Notes under the pieces: generated by a model
What the model saw: the letters and a program-made list of their open reading frames with translations, nothing else
Told to the model about the DNA's origin: nothing
The model's database searches: none
In this document: positions 1 through 9,700 of the stretch, piece after piece
How the letters are laid out: each line of letters begins with the position of its first letter
Numbering within the stretch: the first letter of the stretch is position 1
DNA from: Bicyclus anynana
Taxonomy: Eukaryota; Arthropoda; Insecta; Lepidoptera; Nymphalidae
Direction: 5' to 3'
Length of the DNA: 64,000 nucleotides
Assembly: GCF_947172395.1 (NCBI RefSeq)
Contig: NC_069092.1
Location: 11,329,418 to 11,393,417, forward strand
Program-made: the position numbers and the translations under genes

Positions 1-287
1 AATTGGGTAATAATTGTAACTGTTAAAGTTTTCTTTTTCAATGCATCCCAATCTAAATCTGTGCGCGTTAACAGACCATCCAATCCAAGTCGTTACTGCT
101 AACAGGGTGAATCGTTAGCAACTTGGGTGCGATTAATGCAATCTAACTCACTTTAATGACTGCGGAGATGAATCTCTGCAGATGTCCATTAAAGGTTGCT
201 AATTACACGCAAACATAAAAATGTTACATTTGAGACACGTTACATTATCATTATTATTACTTTCTGTTTGTTTTAGCCATACACAAA
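1..287. other. No recognisable feature
   Basis: AT-rich sequence. I see no coding frame, repeat signature or RNA gene here. Confidence 0.5.
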
Positions 288-528
288 TCAGACTAATATT
301 ATAAATGCGAAAGTTTGTGTGTAAGTTTGTGTTAGTGTGTGTAAGTGTGTATGTTTGTTCCTCCTTTACGTTGCGGCTACTGAAGCGATTTGGCTGAAAA
401 TTTAAATGGAAATAGATTTTATTCTATATCAATACATAAGCTTCTTTTTATCCCGGAAAAATCCATGGTTCCCGCGGGATTTGTGAAAAAATAAATTCCA
501 CGTGAACGAAATCGCTGGTGTCTGCTAG
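288..528 (+). mobile_element. Non-autonomous Helitron, family A
   Basis: The element starts TC (TCAGACTAATATTATAAATG) and ends CTAG at 525-528. It is flanked by A on the left and T on the right, as expected for Helitron insertion. The 241-bp body carries the lepidopteran motif for this family: a GCGAAAGTTTGTGTG start, a 'ctgaagcgatttggctg' middle and a 'cccgcgggatttgtg' 3' part. It encodes no Rep/helicase. Related copies are at 15,103, 23,511, 27,600 and 50,623. Confidence 0.7.
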
Positions 529-582
529 TATTTAATAATGTTAGTTTATTATTATTTTTTGACTGCGATCGTACCTGCAGGA

Positions 583-734
583 CTATTCTGTAACGATGCT
601 TTGTATAACTCGAATTTGAGTTTCGAATTCATCTCTATCTCTCTGTCTAACACGATACTATAGAAAGAGAAAGATATAGAAGCTGAATTCGAAACTCGAA
701 CTTGCGAGCTAAACAAAACGTTGTTACAGAATAG
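583..734. mobile_element. MITE-like inverted-repeat element 1
   Basis: Imperfect terminal inverted repeats of about 50 bp: ctattctgtaacgatgcttt on the left pairs with the complement of ...ttgttacagaatag on the right, and gagtttcgaattca pairs with tgaattcgaaactc. The centre contains ctgtctaacacgatactata. No coding capacity and no clear TSD. The same centre recurs at 37,935-37,953, so this is a family. Confidence 0.6.
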
Positions 735-812
735 CCAGGCTGATGTTAAGTGATGATGCAGTTTAAGATGGAAGAAGGCTTTCTAGGAAGGGGTATAAGT
801 TCATTCTACCCA

Positions 813-896
813 TACCTCTAGCAGTTTCTACGCGACATCGTACCGTAACGCTAAATCGCTTGGCGGTACGATGTCGCGTAGAAACTGCTAGAGGTA
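813..896. repeat. Perfect 33-bp-arm hairpin inside SINE-2
   Basis: Arms 813-845 and 864-896 are exact reverse complements (tacctctagcagtttctacg... on the left). The 18-nt loop is taacgctaaatcgcttgg. Normal SINE-2 copies have only a 7-bp palindrome here (cgtaccg/cggtacg), so the longer arms were added in this copy. Confidence 0.9.
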
Positions 897-1066
897 AGGT
901 AACTTGAGATATGATTTCTGAGCTGATTGAGGTTTTCTAAATTGGTCCAGGTTAGATTTATCGATCCGGTACGAACGATTTTCATCCTCCTAACAAGTAA
1001 GCCCGCTTCCATCTTAGATTGCATAATCACTTACCATCAAGTGACACTGTAGTCAAGGGCTAACTT

Positions 1067-1135
1067 CTTCTTCTTCTTTCGTCTGGGCCGTTTCCGCACT
1101 TAGCCATGTGATTGGCCTATGTGCGTCTAACGGGA
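1067..1135 (-). mobile_element. 69-bp LINE 3'-end micro-insertion
   Basis: The insertion sits in the SINE-2 end and is flanked by a 6-bp direct repeat, taactt (1,061-1,066 and 1,136-1,141). Removing it restores the usual SINE-2 3' sequence. On the minus strand it ends in a (GAA)n tail, as expected for a severely 5'-truncated LINE. The family is unidentified. Confidence 0.55.
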
Positions 1136-1160
1136 TAACTTGTAAATAATAAAAAAACGA

Positions 1161-1562
1161 GGTAGGTCTAGTCATTACAGGCTGAATTTCTAATGTGTTT
1201 CTCTAGCAAGGCCGCATGGTGCGGTCTTGTTGATTGTCCTCAAGCGACTACGATTGCACGGGATACCTTATTGGCAAACATTTGGGAACAAAGCTTTGTT
1301 GACTGGATAAATTAGCATAGCCAACCGGCTGTAATGTGCAAAATTGATGTACCTACTGTAAAGTGTATCTCGGTTTGGTTCACAAATACCTACTTTAGTA
1401 GTTTGCTTACTCATCCTGATACTTCAGCACCGGGCTTATCTTGTATATTTTACAGTTCGTTTGTTTCAGTAAATACTTTTAGCTTTAATTAGCGTATCTA
1501 TATAAAAATACCCAATCGATTATGAGAATTTACTTTCACTTATTTGAGAAATCTCTCAATTC
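1161..1562. other. No recognisable feature
   Basis: AT-rich. Short open frames only, none with recognisable composition or motifs. Confidence 0.4.
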
Positions 1563-1855
1563 GTTATCAACCCATATTAGGCTCACTGCTGAACTCGAGT
1601 CTCCTCTCAGAATGAGAGAGGTTAGACCAATAGTCCACCACGCTGGCCCAATGCGGATTAGCACACTACACACACGCAGAGAATTAAGAAAATTGTATGG
1701 TATGCAGGTTTCCTCACGATGTTTTCCTTCACCCTTTGAGACTTGATACTTGATATTTAATTTCTTAAAATGCATACAACTGAAAAGTTGGAGGTGTATG
1801 CTCCGGATCGGATTCGAACCCACACCCTCCGGAATCGGAGGTAGAGGTCATATTG
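1563..1855 (-). mobile_element. SINE-1 copy
   Basis: On the minus strand: a tRNA-like head with B box (ggattcgaacccac read on plus), then the conserved body 'aacttttcagttgtatgcat', the block around 'catcgtgaggaaacctgcat' and a 3' end 'ccaatccgcat...ggcctaacc...agccta'. The tail is ttgataa at the low-coordinate end. Several short frames lie across it and are not genes. Confidence 0.75.
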
Positions 1856-1865
1856 AAAGCGAAAA

Positions 1866-1923
1866 CACGGCCGAAGCCTCCCATCAGCCAGACCTGGACC
1901 AATTAAGTTAATCTCAATCTGCC
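1866..1923 (-). mobile_element. SINE-2 fragment
   Basis: About 58 bp matching the SINE-2 block 'ggccgaagcctcccaccagc...acctggaccaattaag'. It directly abuts the SINE-1 head, so one element was truncated by the other or by deletion. Confidence 0.6.
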
Positions 1924-2319
1924 CTGTAGCAACAGTAGTCTAAAGATCAAGGGGTTCAAACCAAAATCTCTCGGGTATGTCCCGTCCTTGCAATTGAGGC
2001 TCGAAGTTGAAGAACGAGCGTTAATTTGAGCGTTAATTTTATTTGTAACGCAAAAAGTACATAATAAAAAAGTTTCGGTCATTTGGGACGTGAGAAAACA
2101 CTCCATTAAACTCCAAGCTGCGGCATAATATATTTTCCGCCCGTTCTGCACGTTAGTTTACAACAAACTTCTAAAATGTTGGCCGGACTTCGGGTGAAAT
2201 TCAACGTAGCAGCGGGCAGAAATACCACTTTTATTTTGTTGTAAACAATATTTTGAAAAAGTTCGTGTTTTTAAAGTGAATCATTTTGGTTGATATAAAA
2301 TTTTTAATTTTTAATGTTT
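1924..2319. other. Unassigned sequence with a 12-bp inverted repeat
   Basis: No gene seen. gtttacaacaaa near 2,155 and tttgttgtaaac near 2,237 are inverted copies. This could be the remnant of an old inverted-repeat element. Confidence 0.3.
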
Positions 2320-3033
2320 AAGTGACGCCGCACACGGGCCACATGCGAGAGTCACAAACGCCGCTACAAGAAGCAAGAAGGGGCCACAAAAGTAGCTGAA
2401 GCGCGCGACAGTCACTTGTGGCCGGTGGTTGACACTTGTGGTTGGTGGCTGCTACTTTTTTAATCCATACATGCAGTGACATAAATGGGCGAGTGGCGTA
2501 TTGCGGCGTTTTGTGTATTTTTTTTTTTTATATTCTTTACAAGTTAGCCCTTGAGTACAATCTCACCTGATGGTAAATGATGATGCAATCTAAGATAGAA
2601 GCGGGTAAACTTGTTAGGAGGAGGATGAAAATCCACACCCCTTTCGGTTTCTACACGACATCGTACCGGAACGCTAAATCGCTTGGCGGTACGTCTTTGT
2701 CGGTAGGGTGGTAACTAGCCACGGCCAAAGCCTCCCACCAGCCAGACCTGGACCAATTAAGAAAACCTCAATCGGCCCAGCTGGGGATCGAACCCAGGAC
2801 CTCCGTCTTGTAAATCCACCGCGCAAACCACTGCGCCACGGAGGCCGTCGTGTCGGCGTTTAGTGGCAGGTGCGGGCCACAAGATGCGAGCAGCGACGAT
2901 TGTAGCGTGTGGCGGCCACCAGTGTCAACCGTGTGCGGCGAGTCCATATAAAATGTATGAAAACTACAGGAAATATGCCGGTAGCGGCGTTTTGTAGTTA
3001 TGGCCGGTGGCCCGTGTGTGGGAGCCCTTACTG
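2320..3033. mobile_element. Old hAT-like element split by a SINE
   Basis: Terminal and subterminal inverted repeats are visible. The left end has gccgcacacgggccac and acaaacgccgct. The right end has the complements, gtggcccgtgtgtg and agcggcgttttgt. More GC-rich copies of the same words occur inside (near 2,420 and 2,930), as in hAT subterminal repeats. A SINE-2 copy occupies 2,517-2,850. No transposase frame. I could not find an 8-bp TSD, so the class is tentative. Confidence 0.45.
2517..2850 (-). mobile_element. SINE-2, near full length
   Basis: Read on the minus strand: a tRNA-like head (gcctccgtggcgcagtggtt, B box ggttcgatcccc), the body through 'ttaattggtccaggtctgg', 'taccgccaagcgatttagcg', 'gaaaccgaaaggggtgtgg' and 'acttaccatcaggtgagatt', and a 3' A-rich tail (poly-T at 2,520 on plus). 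This is one of the best reference copies in the window. Confidence 0.8.
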
Positions 3034-3579
3034 GGGTTTACAGTTTTTAGAGTCACAGAAAATGAAACGATAATGTAAACTAATATTTCCAGTCGCAGCG
3101 GGTCTGTTTACGTAGGAATTTGTTTGCAAAACTGGACTAAAATTTGATCATATTTTGCTGACCTCACTTTTAGGGTTGCTATTTAACTTGAACGTTTCGT
3201 TCAATTTTCGTAATTAGTGTAGAAATTAAAAAAATTAAAATTGGTTCTATTCTCTCCCGGTAGTATCTTCTAAGAACAGAGAGGAGAGAAGAAAGAGAAG
3301 AACATAGAGAACTACTACTACATGCATTTACTACGGTAAAGACGCACCAACAACCAATTTAGCATTCCAAGCAGCGCACAAATTATACTGCTTCCAAATG
3401 CGGTCTTTCTCCTAATACTGCACAGTCACTTAAGATCATAGGAGATTATGTTTAAGACGTAGGTAACTCATTTATGGAAACAAAACCCTCATACAAGTTT
3501 TAATGTACATAGATTTCCTCTTGTATCTTTAACATGTTGATATTAAACACCTTATTGTATTAGTTATATATTATTAAGA
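3034..3579. other. No recognisable feature
   Basis: AT-rich, with a purine-rich run near 3,280-3,310. No gene or repeat family recognised. Confidence 0.4.
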
Positions 3580-3888
3580 AGCCTTGATAGCCTAGTGGAT
3601 ATCATCGCTGCCGCAGATTCCGGAGGGTGTAGGTTCAAATCCGGTCCGGGGCATGCATCTCCAAATTTTCAGTTATGTGCATTTTAAGAAATTAAATAGT
3701 GTCTCAAACGGTGAAGGAAAAACATCGTGAGGAAATCTGCATACCTGAGAATTTTCTTAATTCTTTACGTGTGTAAAGTCTGCCAATTCGCATTGGACAG
3801 CGTGGTGGACTATTGGCCTAGCCCTCTCTATTTCTGAGAGACGACTCGTGTTCTACTATGAGCCGAATATAAAAATGAATGAAACATA
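3580..3888 (+). mobile_element. SINE-1, full length but diverged
   Basis: The tRNA-like head starts 'ccttgatagcctagtggata' (A box) with B box ggttcaaatcc. The standard SINE-1 body follows, with 'cggtgaaggaaaaacatcgt'. The 3' end has decayed to gaatataaaaatgaatgaaa, so the usual gatgatga tail is lost. Confidence 0.75.
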
Positions 3889-4235
3889 AGAATTAAAGTT
3901 ACAATACTTTCAACAGTTGTTTACAAAACAATGTCTTAATGAAGAATCAAGAGTGAACCGTGTTTTTCTGGTAAATAATCCTCTAGGATAAAAGTTCTTA
4001 AGTCGAAGGAGTAACTAAAACGACTTAGCTCTAACAAACTTCATTAAAGCGCATAATAACGCCAACTAAGCTCTAACTGCTTTGTAGTCCGTTCTTTATC
4101 TAAGTATAGAGCACTGGTTAACATGGAGTATAATTTTTGCCATCTCTTATTTATTTACTTATCCTTTTTTTAATTTTTAACAATTTTGATTAAATACAAA
4201 ATAAAAAAACACTATTAAAAAATTCTAAAAAATAG
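3889..4235. other. No recognisable feature
   Basis: AT-rich sequence with homopolymer runs near 4,170-4,240. Confidence 0.4.
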
Positions 4236-4239
4236 TTCA

Positions 4240-4570
4240 ACCCCCCCGCTGCGGGACATTTGAGTGCCCAAGCAACCGGTGGTCAAGGTTCCAGAGTGAG
4301 GAACCTCCTCACAATACGCGCCTTCTCAAGAATAACTGCCTTCTGTATCCGATCCTTGATCCAACAGCTTAGCGAAAGCTTCTAGATATGTTGGTCGAAG
4401 CTTTTTCCTATAAGACCATTGACTGAAACGACTATCGGAACAATAATAGTTGACTCAACACTCTACATGGCGATAATCTCGTGAGCAAGGTCCAAGTGTT
4501 TTGATTCTTTTCCTTTTCAGCTTTAACCAGATTGTCGTCAATTTGCCATATTGTTTTAAGTTCCTCGATT
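4240..4570 (-). pseudogene. Decayed C-terminal end of a non-LTR retrotransposon pol
   Basis: The minus strand encodes recognisable C-terminal LINE peptides across two frames, such as LAHEIIAM, STIIVPIVVSVNGLIGKSF and RIVRRFLTLEP. The order matches the tail that follows reverse transcriptase in R2/R4-type non-LTR elements (from memory of those families). There is one frameshift near 4,500, and at least two in-frame stops interrupt the frame near 4,470 and 4,385. RT itself is absent. This is a dead fragment, and the clade assignment is uncertain. Confidence 0.55.
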
Positions 4571-5529
4571 GCGGGTAGTATTAACATTCATTATTATTTA
4601 TATTTTTGTAGAGGGGAGCTATCAGTGTTGGTATAAATAAGGACCTTAGATGTCTTGAACTCAGCTATTTGTTAGGCAGAGTGACGGTGTTCACGCTGCT
4701 TAACAAACAACTGTTAACAAACGAATAATGTTTTGTGATGTAATTAATGATAATGTTTTGCATTGTAATTATTGATCATAAACTGTTTAGTGTGGGCATG
4801 GAGAACATGTCGATCAGGGAAGGTTTTGATGCATTCTAAAGGGATCCCTTAAGCCTACTCCCAAGGTCACAAGTCCTGAGACCTGCTCGAGGTGTTTCCT
4901 CTACCACAAAATGATGGTACATTCACTGTCGCTTCTACCCGTCACATGACAATATATAGTTTGAAAGTTTGGTTGGTAACTAAATTAGTATGATGTAGTA
5001 TGCAAATGCATTCCGGCTTATAAAAAGTACATTAGGATAAGTAGCCTAATATACTTTTTCCGAGCCGAAACCAAGGCAACTACTTGGTAGCCTTCAGTGA
5101 GAGGAACTATGGGCGGTTTTCTAATCAGCATGACAAATGACCACTCGAGCTATCGGTTCTCTCTGTATTTGTTACCGCAATGCAAATTACAACGGCGTCT
5201 CTGTTTCTATTTCATTGCTATCCTTGGTCATATATCTGTTTAGTTTTACAGAAAGATGAGAAACCTAAGGCTTAACCTGATATAATATCAGCTCTTTCTA
5301 ATAAATCATTAGATATCTCATAGCATAGATTACGTTGAAAAATAACCCATTGTTGACCCTGAATGTTCATAAATTTGTTGCGCATATTTTTTCACGTTCG
5401 TTCCTAAACATTTCACGTTTTGATTTTTGTTAGTAATGTTAAGCAAAATAAAAAGGTCAACGTCAGAATCGGACATACTATATTGTAAGTTTTGCACCTT
5501 CGTTTTGGTGTTTAAAAAGTCCCATAATA
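4571..5529. other. Unassigned; one imperfect hairpin
   Basis: No gene seen. ggcttataaaaagtacatta (4,994 on) pairs imperfectly with taatatactttttccgagcc (to about 5,062), a possible remnant of a small foldback. The open frame at 5,330-5,545 (minus) has no ATG start and no recognisable domain. Confidence 0.35.
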
Positions 5530-5748
5530 GTAGATTGTTATACAAAGGGCTAAAAAGACATTATATACAAGGTATTTTTAAATAGAAACCGAGTTTATAA
5601 TGGGTTTAGCCCCACGTGTTACACGCTGCTTTTCACTACGACTGCGAGAAAATAAAATAGTTTAGTACAATATTCAATTCGAGTGTAAATATACCTAAAA
5701 ATACCTCGTATATAATGGGTCTTTTTAGCCCCTTGTATAACAATCTAC
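5530..5748. mobile_element. MITE-like element 2, TA-flanked
   Basis: About 60-bp terminal inverted repeats: gtagattgttatacaaaggg on the left pairs with the complement of ccccttgtataacaatctac on the right, continuing through attatatac and aggtattttta. TA dinucleotides flank both ends (5,528-5,529 and 5,749-5,750), consistent with a Tc1/mariner-type TSD. The element is 219 bp and non-coding. Confidence 0.7.
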
Positions 5749-5750
5749 TA

Positions 5751-6487
5751 TTTCATACACCGAACAGATTTTAGGATAAGCAGAGAGCCCGAGTACTGTG
5801 TACTAATTCTCCCAATAATTATACCCTTTAGACCGGAACCCAGTAATGCTTTCCGATAGAGATACTCTTACTCTTAAACATGGAGGGAGTATATTTTCCC
5901 AAATGAGTCTTAACTTAATAAACCTTGTATTACAAGTTGGAGACATCTGGTAAGAAAACAAGCTGACACACCTTTTGTATCTCTAAGCGTACAAATGCAC
6001 GAATCTGAACAAAGCTTACGTAGATCACACTGTGCACAATATCTTTTTTGCACTAAAAAACAAGTTTATAGTTTCGAATTTGCGATAATGTAGTCAAGAA
6101 GTGTTTTGTTACAAAGTCCTATTGTTGCTGAATAAACTAGACTGCGAAACTGATTTACGGACGAAGTTGGGTGTCGCTCGTTTCCACAACTTGAAGGAGC
6201 GATACAACATTGTCTTTTAAACACACCGCGTTGGAATTTGCTTTGACAATGTTGTCAGGACAAGATGCACTCGACGAAATTTACGACAACTAAAATGTTT
6301 TGAATACAAACAAGTTGAATTACTACTATTTTAGTGTACATCCAAAAATGTATAAATGTTTTTATTATCCTATGTCCTAGACTAAGTAATAAATCCGGGA
6401 ACGAGATAAGAGATGACTTGCAGGATTATCAACTACCTACAAGCACCCTGTGGTTACACCCATACAAAAAGTCCAAGTTCATTTATA
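5751..6487. other. No recognisable feature
   Basis: AT-rich. No element boundaries or coding signal seen. Confidence 0.4.
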
Positions 6488-6682
6488 GACTACAAGCCCT
6501 TGAACAAAAATTACATGTGAAATGACCCAACGTGAATAAACCTTAAAAGGCTGTTACTATATCAGAAAATAACTCTGAGCACTATGCTGTCATTTCTGAG
6601 TGGTACAGTGGTGAGTACGCGAGTGATGGAATTTCTAAGGTACAAATAATAACAGGTAATTTTTGTTCAAGGGCTTGTAGTC
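6488..6682. mobile_element. MITE-like element 3 with perfect TIRs
   Basis: The arms, including flanking TA, are 6,486-6,514 and 6,656-6,684: 29 of 29 bases complementary (gactacaagcccttgaacaa...). TA sits at each outer edge, and TTA precedes and follows the outermost bases. The 195-bp interior has no coding capacity. Either a TA or a TTA target duplication is possible. Confidence 0.65.
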
Positions 6683-6684
6683 TA

Positions 6685-7008
6685 TTAGGCTTAGTTTACA
6701 AGCAGTTTCGAAATAGTTTATAGAAATAACAAATTCCTAAATCTAACTAAGTAACCTCCAAAAAAGGTACCTCCAAATAAATATCTCAATACTAATTCCT
6801 AAATCTAATAAATAGAACCTTCAGGTCACAAAGCAACGCATATAATTAGCTGTGGTTCACGGTTTTACACGTTTTCCGAAATTCCGGAATACGTGTAAGT
6901 ATTCTGTATGCTACTTTAGACTATAATGTATGTCTATATCACATACCACCCATACTCTTCCAGCATTTCTGTTGTAATTAACTAAAAAATAAATTGAAAT
7001 TACAAAAT
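6685..7008. other. LINE-tail scrap, then unassigned
   Basis: 6,685-6,720 (attaggcttagtttacaagc) matches the 3' end of the CR1/Jockey-type LINE group seen at 8,157 and 50,036. The rest is unassigned AT-rich DNA. Confidence 0.4.
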
Positions 7009-7019
7009 AATATTATTAC

Positions 7020-7325
7020 TATTATTCTCTGTGTGATCGAATCAGAAATGAGGAGATCCGCAGAAGAACCAAAGCTCAACGAATTGCGAAGCTGAAGTGG
7101 CAATAGGCCGATGGACGTTGGGGTCCCAAAGTGCTGGAATGGCGACCCCGCACTAGTAAGCGCAGTGGTGGCCGACCCCCCACCAGGTGGACTGACGACA
7201 TCAAGGGATTCGCTGGATGCAGGTGGCTCAGTATCGTGAAGTTTGGAAGTCCCTACAAAAGGCCTGTGTCCTGCAGTGGACGTCCATCGGCTGATATGAT
7301 GATGATGACGATGATGATGATGATG
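7020..7325 (+). mobile_element. RTE LINE, 5'-truncated 3' end
   Basis: A 306-bp copy of the RTE C-terminal coding end (gatcgaatcagaaatgagga... cctgcagtggacgtccatcg) with a (gat)n tail. It is flanked by an exact 11-bp TSD, aatattattac (7,009-7,019 and 7,326-7,336). Antisense translation of the tail gives an artefactual His run. Confidence 0.85.
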
Positions 7326-7336
7326 AATATTATTAC

Positions 7337-7782
7337 AAAATGAGCAATAAAAATACTCAACTAAAATTAGAACAAAAGTCATAATGGGACATTCAAAAAA
7401 GGATTCTGGGCCAGGGCCCAAGAGACCTGACGCCGCGAATGTAAGCCAGCTATTAACGTTACACAGGCACATACTCGTAGTATACACGTGCTCATAACAA
7501 AGCTGCGCTGAAATAAAAGCACGACAAGAAACTAGGTCAGAGCAGTTTATCAATGAGTTGCCGGTGCATGCAGAATTTGTAAGTCCGAACCGCTCAGGCT
7601 TACCACTTACTCAGGTGAGCACTCTCTGGGAACGTTTATAATTCTGTTTTAGTTATAATTATCTTGTTTATCTGTAATTAAATAAATGTTTTTGAATGTG
7701 TTCCTGTTTTAAAACAGTACAATTAGCGGTTTAGATTTATTCAAAGAGCTGAATCTTTATAAACGTGTTACTAAATTAATCA
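7337..7782. other. No recognisable feature
   Basis: No gene or known repeat recognised. Confidence 0.35.
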
Positions 7783-8130
7783 TCATCGTTATCAGCTTAG
7801 TCGAATGGCCCACTGTAGGGTCAGATCTTATACTAATAACGGAGACGGGATTTGTAACCGACCGACCCACCACGCTGTTCTAATGCGGGTTGGTGGGCTT
7901 AGTTAGAGTGATAATTTATGACAAGTTAATGTCAGAGACCGGTACCGAGTTATACGTTTAACGTGCTTATGTAAGAACGCCAATTCCCCAACTCTGGATT
8001 GATATATTTTATTAATAATTTCCTAGAAATAAATAAAAGCTCAGTATCTACCTTAGCCCGACCCAGGACTCAAACTTAGATCCTCATGATCCGAAGCCAC
8101 AAGCTAATCACTAGCTCAACGAAGTTGTAA
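7783..8130 (-). mobile_element. SINE-3-like copy
   Basis: The low end has 'catcatcgttatcagcttag', and 'ccaccacgctgttctaatgc' resembles the 'cccgcattgaagcagcgtgg' block of the copy at 47,752. Near 8,060-8,125 the minus strand has a tRNA-like head with B-box-like 'tttgagtcctggg' and A-box-like sequence. Strongly diverged. Confidence 0.45.
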
Positions 8131-8156
8131 AACTAGTTCAGTAAACAACTTCATCA

Positions 8157-8345
8157 TCAAAGTCAAAGTCAAAGTCAAAATTCATTTATTTCAAATAGGC
8201 TTAGTTTACAAGCTCTTTCGAAACGTCAGGTAATAATATTAAACTTAAGATAATGGTGATAATAATTATTCCAAAACTTAAAATTAAAGTTACGAGGGTT
8301 CCAAACGAGCCTTGGTCCGAGAAGAGCCCACAACAAACTCAGCCA
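8157..8345 (-). mobile_element. CR1/Jockey-type LINE 3' end
   Basis: Begins with a (GTCAAA)n tail at 8,159-8,178, then 'attcatttatttcaaatagg', 'cttagtttacaagc' and 'gttacgagggttccaaacga'. On the minus strand this is the 3' UTR and tail of the LINE group at 54,494. 5'-truncated, no coding sequence left. Confidence 0.6.
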
Positions 8346-8515
8346 GGTTTATCCTTTTTTTTAGTTTATCACCATTTAACAATAGGTATATAAGTAGCCT
8401 GTCATGTAATACATTTAATTTCCAAGCAATTTTGTCGTTTACGTAATCATTGACACTATAATACGACTTTTCTATAAGCTTACGTTTAATAAAAACTTTA
8501 AACTTATTGGGAGAT

Positions 8516-8668
8516 CATTATTAACAACCCATATTCAGCTCACTCTTGTGCACGAGTCTCCTTTCAAAATGAGAGGGGTTAGGCCTTAGTGCACCACGCT
8601 GTCCAAATGCGGATTGACAGAATTCATACACGTAGAGAATAAAGAACATTCTCAGGTATGGCTTACAA
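8516..8668 (-). mobile_element. SINE-1 3' fragment
   Basis: Matches the SINE-1 3' half (acccatattcagctcact..., 'aatgcggattgacagaattc'). The head is missing. Confidence 0.65.
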
Positions 8669-8702
8669 CATGCCGAGTTCCAATTTGTATCATGTAGGTA
8701 GC

Positions 8703-9018
8703 CTTTCTTTTTTTTATTCTTTACATCTTAGCCTTTGACTACAGTCTCACCCGATGGTAAGTGATGATGTAATCTTCGATGGAAGCGGACTAACTTGCTA
8801 GGAGGATGATGAAAACGTGTACAAACCGAAAGGCCTTTCGGTTTCAACACGACATCGTACCGGAACGCTCATTCGCTTGGTAGTACGTCTTTGCTGGTAG
8901 GGTGGTAACTAGCCACGGCCGAAACCTCCAATCAGCCAGAGTTAGACCAATTAAGAAAACCTCAATCGACCCAGCTTGGGATCGAACACAATGCGCAATC
9001 CACTCCGCCACGGAGGTC
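8703..9018 (-). mobile_element. SINE-2, near full length
   Basis: Poly-T, then the 'actacagtctcacccgatgg' to 'cgccacggagg' order of SINE-2. About 30 bp around the B box/anticodon region is deleted. Confidence 0.75.
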
Positions 9019-9545
9019 TTCTTCTCGAAAGTGTATTTGAGATGAATCTCTTACCACAAACAAACGTGGGTAATAAACCCTAACGCGAAGTAAAGTACAG
9101 TATTACATAACTTTAATGAACCAAAATACTTGGAAGCGTATTTTCTCTTGCCGCCGAAGTATAGTACGTATAGTAATATAGCGTCAAAGTATACTAAACA
9201 CTCAACAAAGAGCGAGTAAATGCTGCTAACCTAGTTAGTACAATACTGCCGCCATTACTTTAAAAGCCCATACTGGCGAGAACATAATAGTGCCTATCAA
9301 AGAAATAAGGGGTCTCTCTATGAACCAGTAAAATCGTTTGCGGCGATTAACAACATTGACTTTGTGAACCCAGAAGTCGGAACTCGGATTACTGTTAATC
9401 GCTTTATGATACCTTTAAGGTTGCAGCACACATATCGGCTCGGGAAGGGATCGTAACAGTATCGCCTCGCCGTCAAAAAGGCATCGACTCGGCTACGGAT
9501 AGACGTCGCCACATTTAAGGATTGCTGAGCGCGTGCAAAAATAAA
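9019..9545. other. No recognisable feature
   Basis: Some moderately GC-rich words, but no exon-like frame with an ATG and a domain I can name. Confidence 0.35.
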
Positions 9546-9700
9546 CCCTGGCTTAGTTTGTTGTGGGCTCTTCTTGAACAAAGGCGTCTTTGGAACCCTC
9601 GTAACTTTAGCTTTAAGTATTTGACTTCAATTATCAAATTCAAATTAAATAAAAACATCAAAAGTGCTTGTAAACTAAGGCTAATTGAAATAAATGAACT
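9546..9700 (+). mobile_element. CR1/Jockey-type LINE 3' end
   Basis: Plus-strand copy of the tail also seen at 8,157: 'ttgtgggctcttcttgaaca', 'ccctcgtaactttag', 'agtgcttgtaaactaaggct', 'ttgaaataaatgaa'. No coding sequence. Confidence 0.6.

Larger units (their letters stand above)
738..1160. mobile_element. Rearranged SINE-2 copy
   Basis: The left part (about 738-895) matches SINE-2 read on the minus strand. The right part (about 930-1,160) matches SINE-2 on the plus strand, ending 'gtagtcaagggctaactt...gtaaataat'. The two halves meet at a 33-bp perfect hairpin (813-896), so the copy is an inverted duplication. The tRNA-like head is missing. The 3' end is split by a 69-bp insertion at 1,067-1,135. 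Confidence 0.65.

Noticed and set aside
6978..7553. 191-codon minus frame with a His-rich run
   Set aside because: It is antisense to an RTE 3' end. The His residues come from the (ATG)n tail read backwards.
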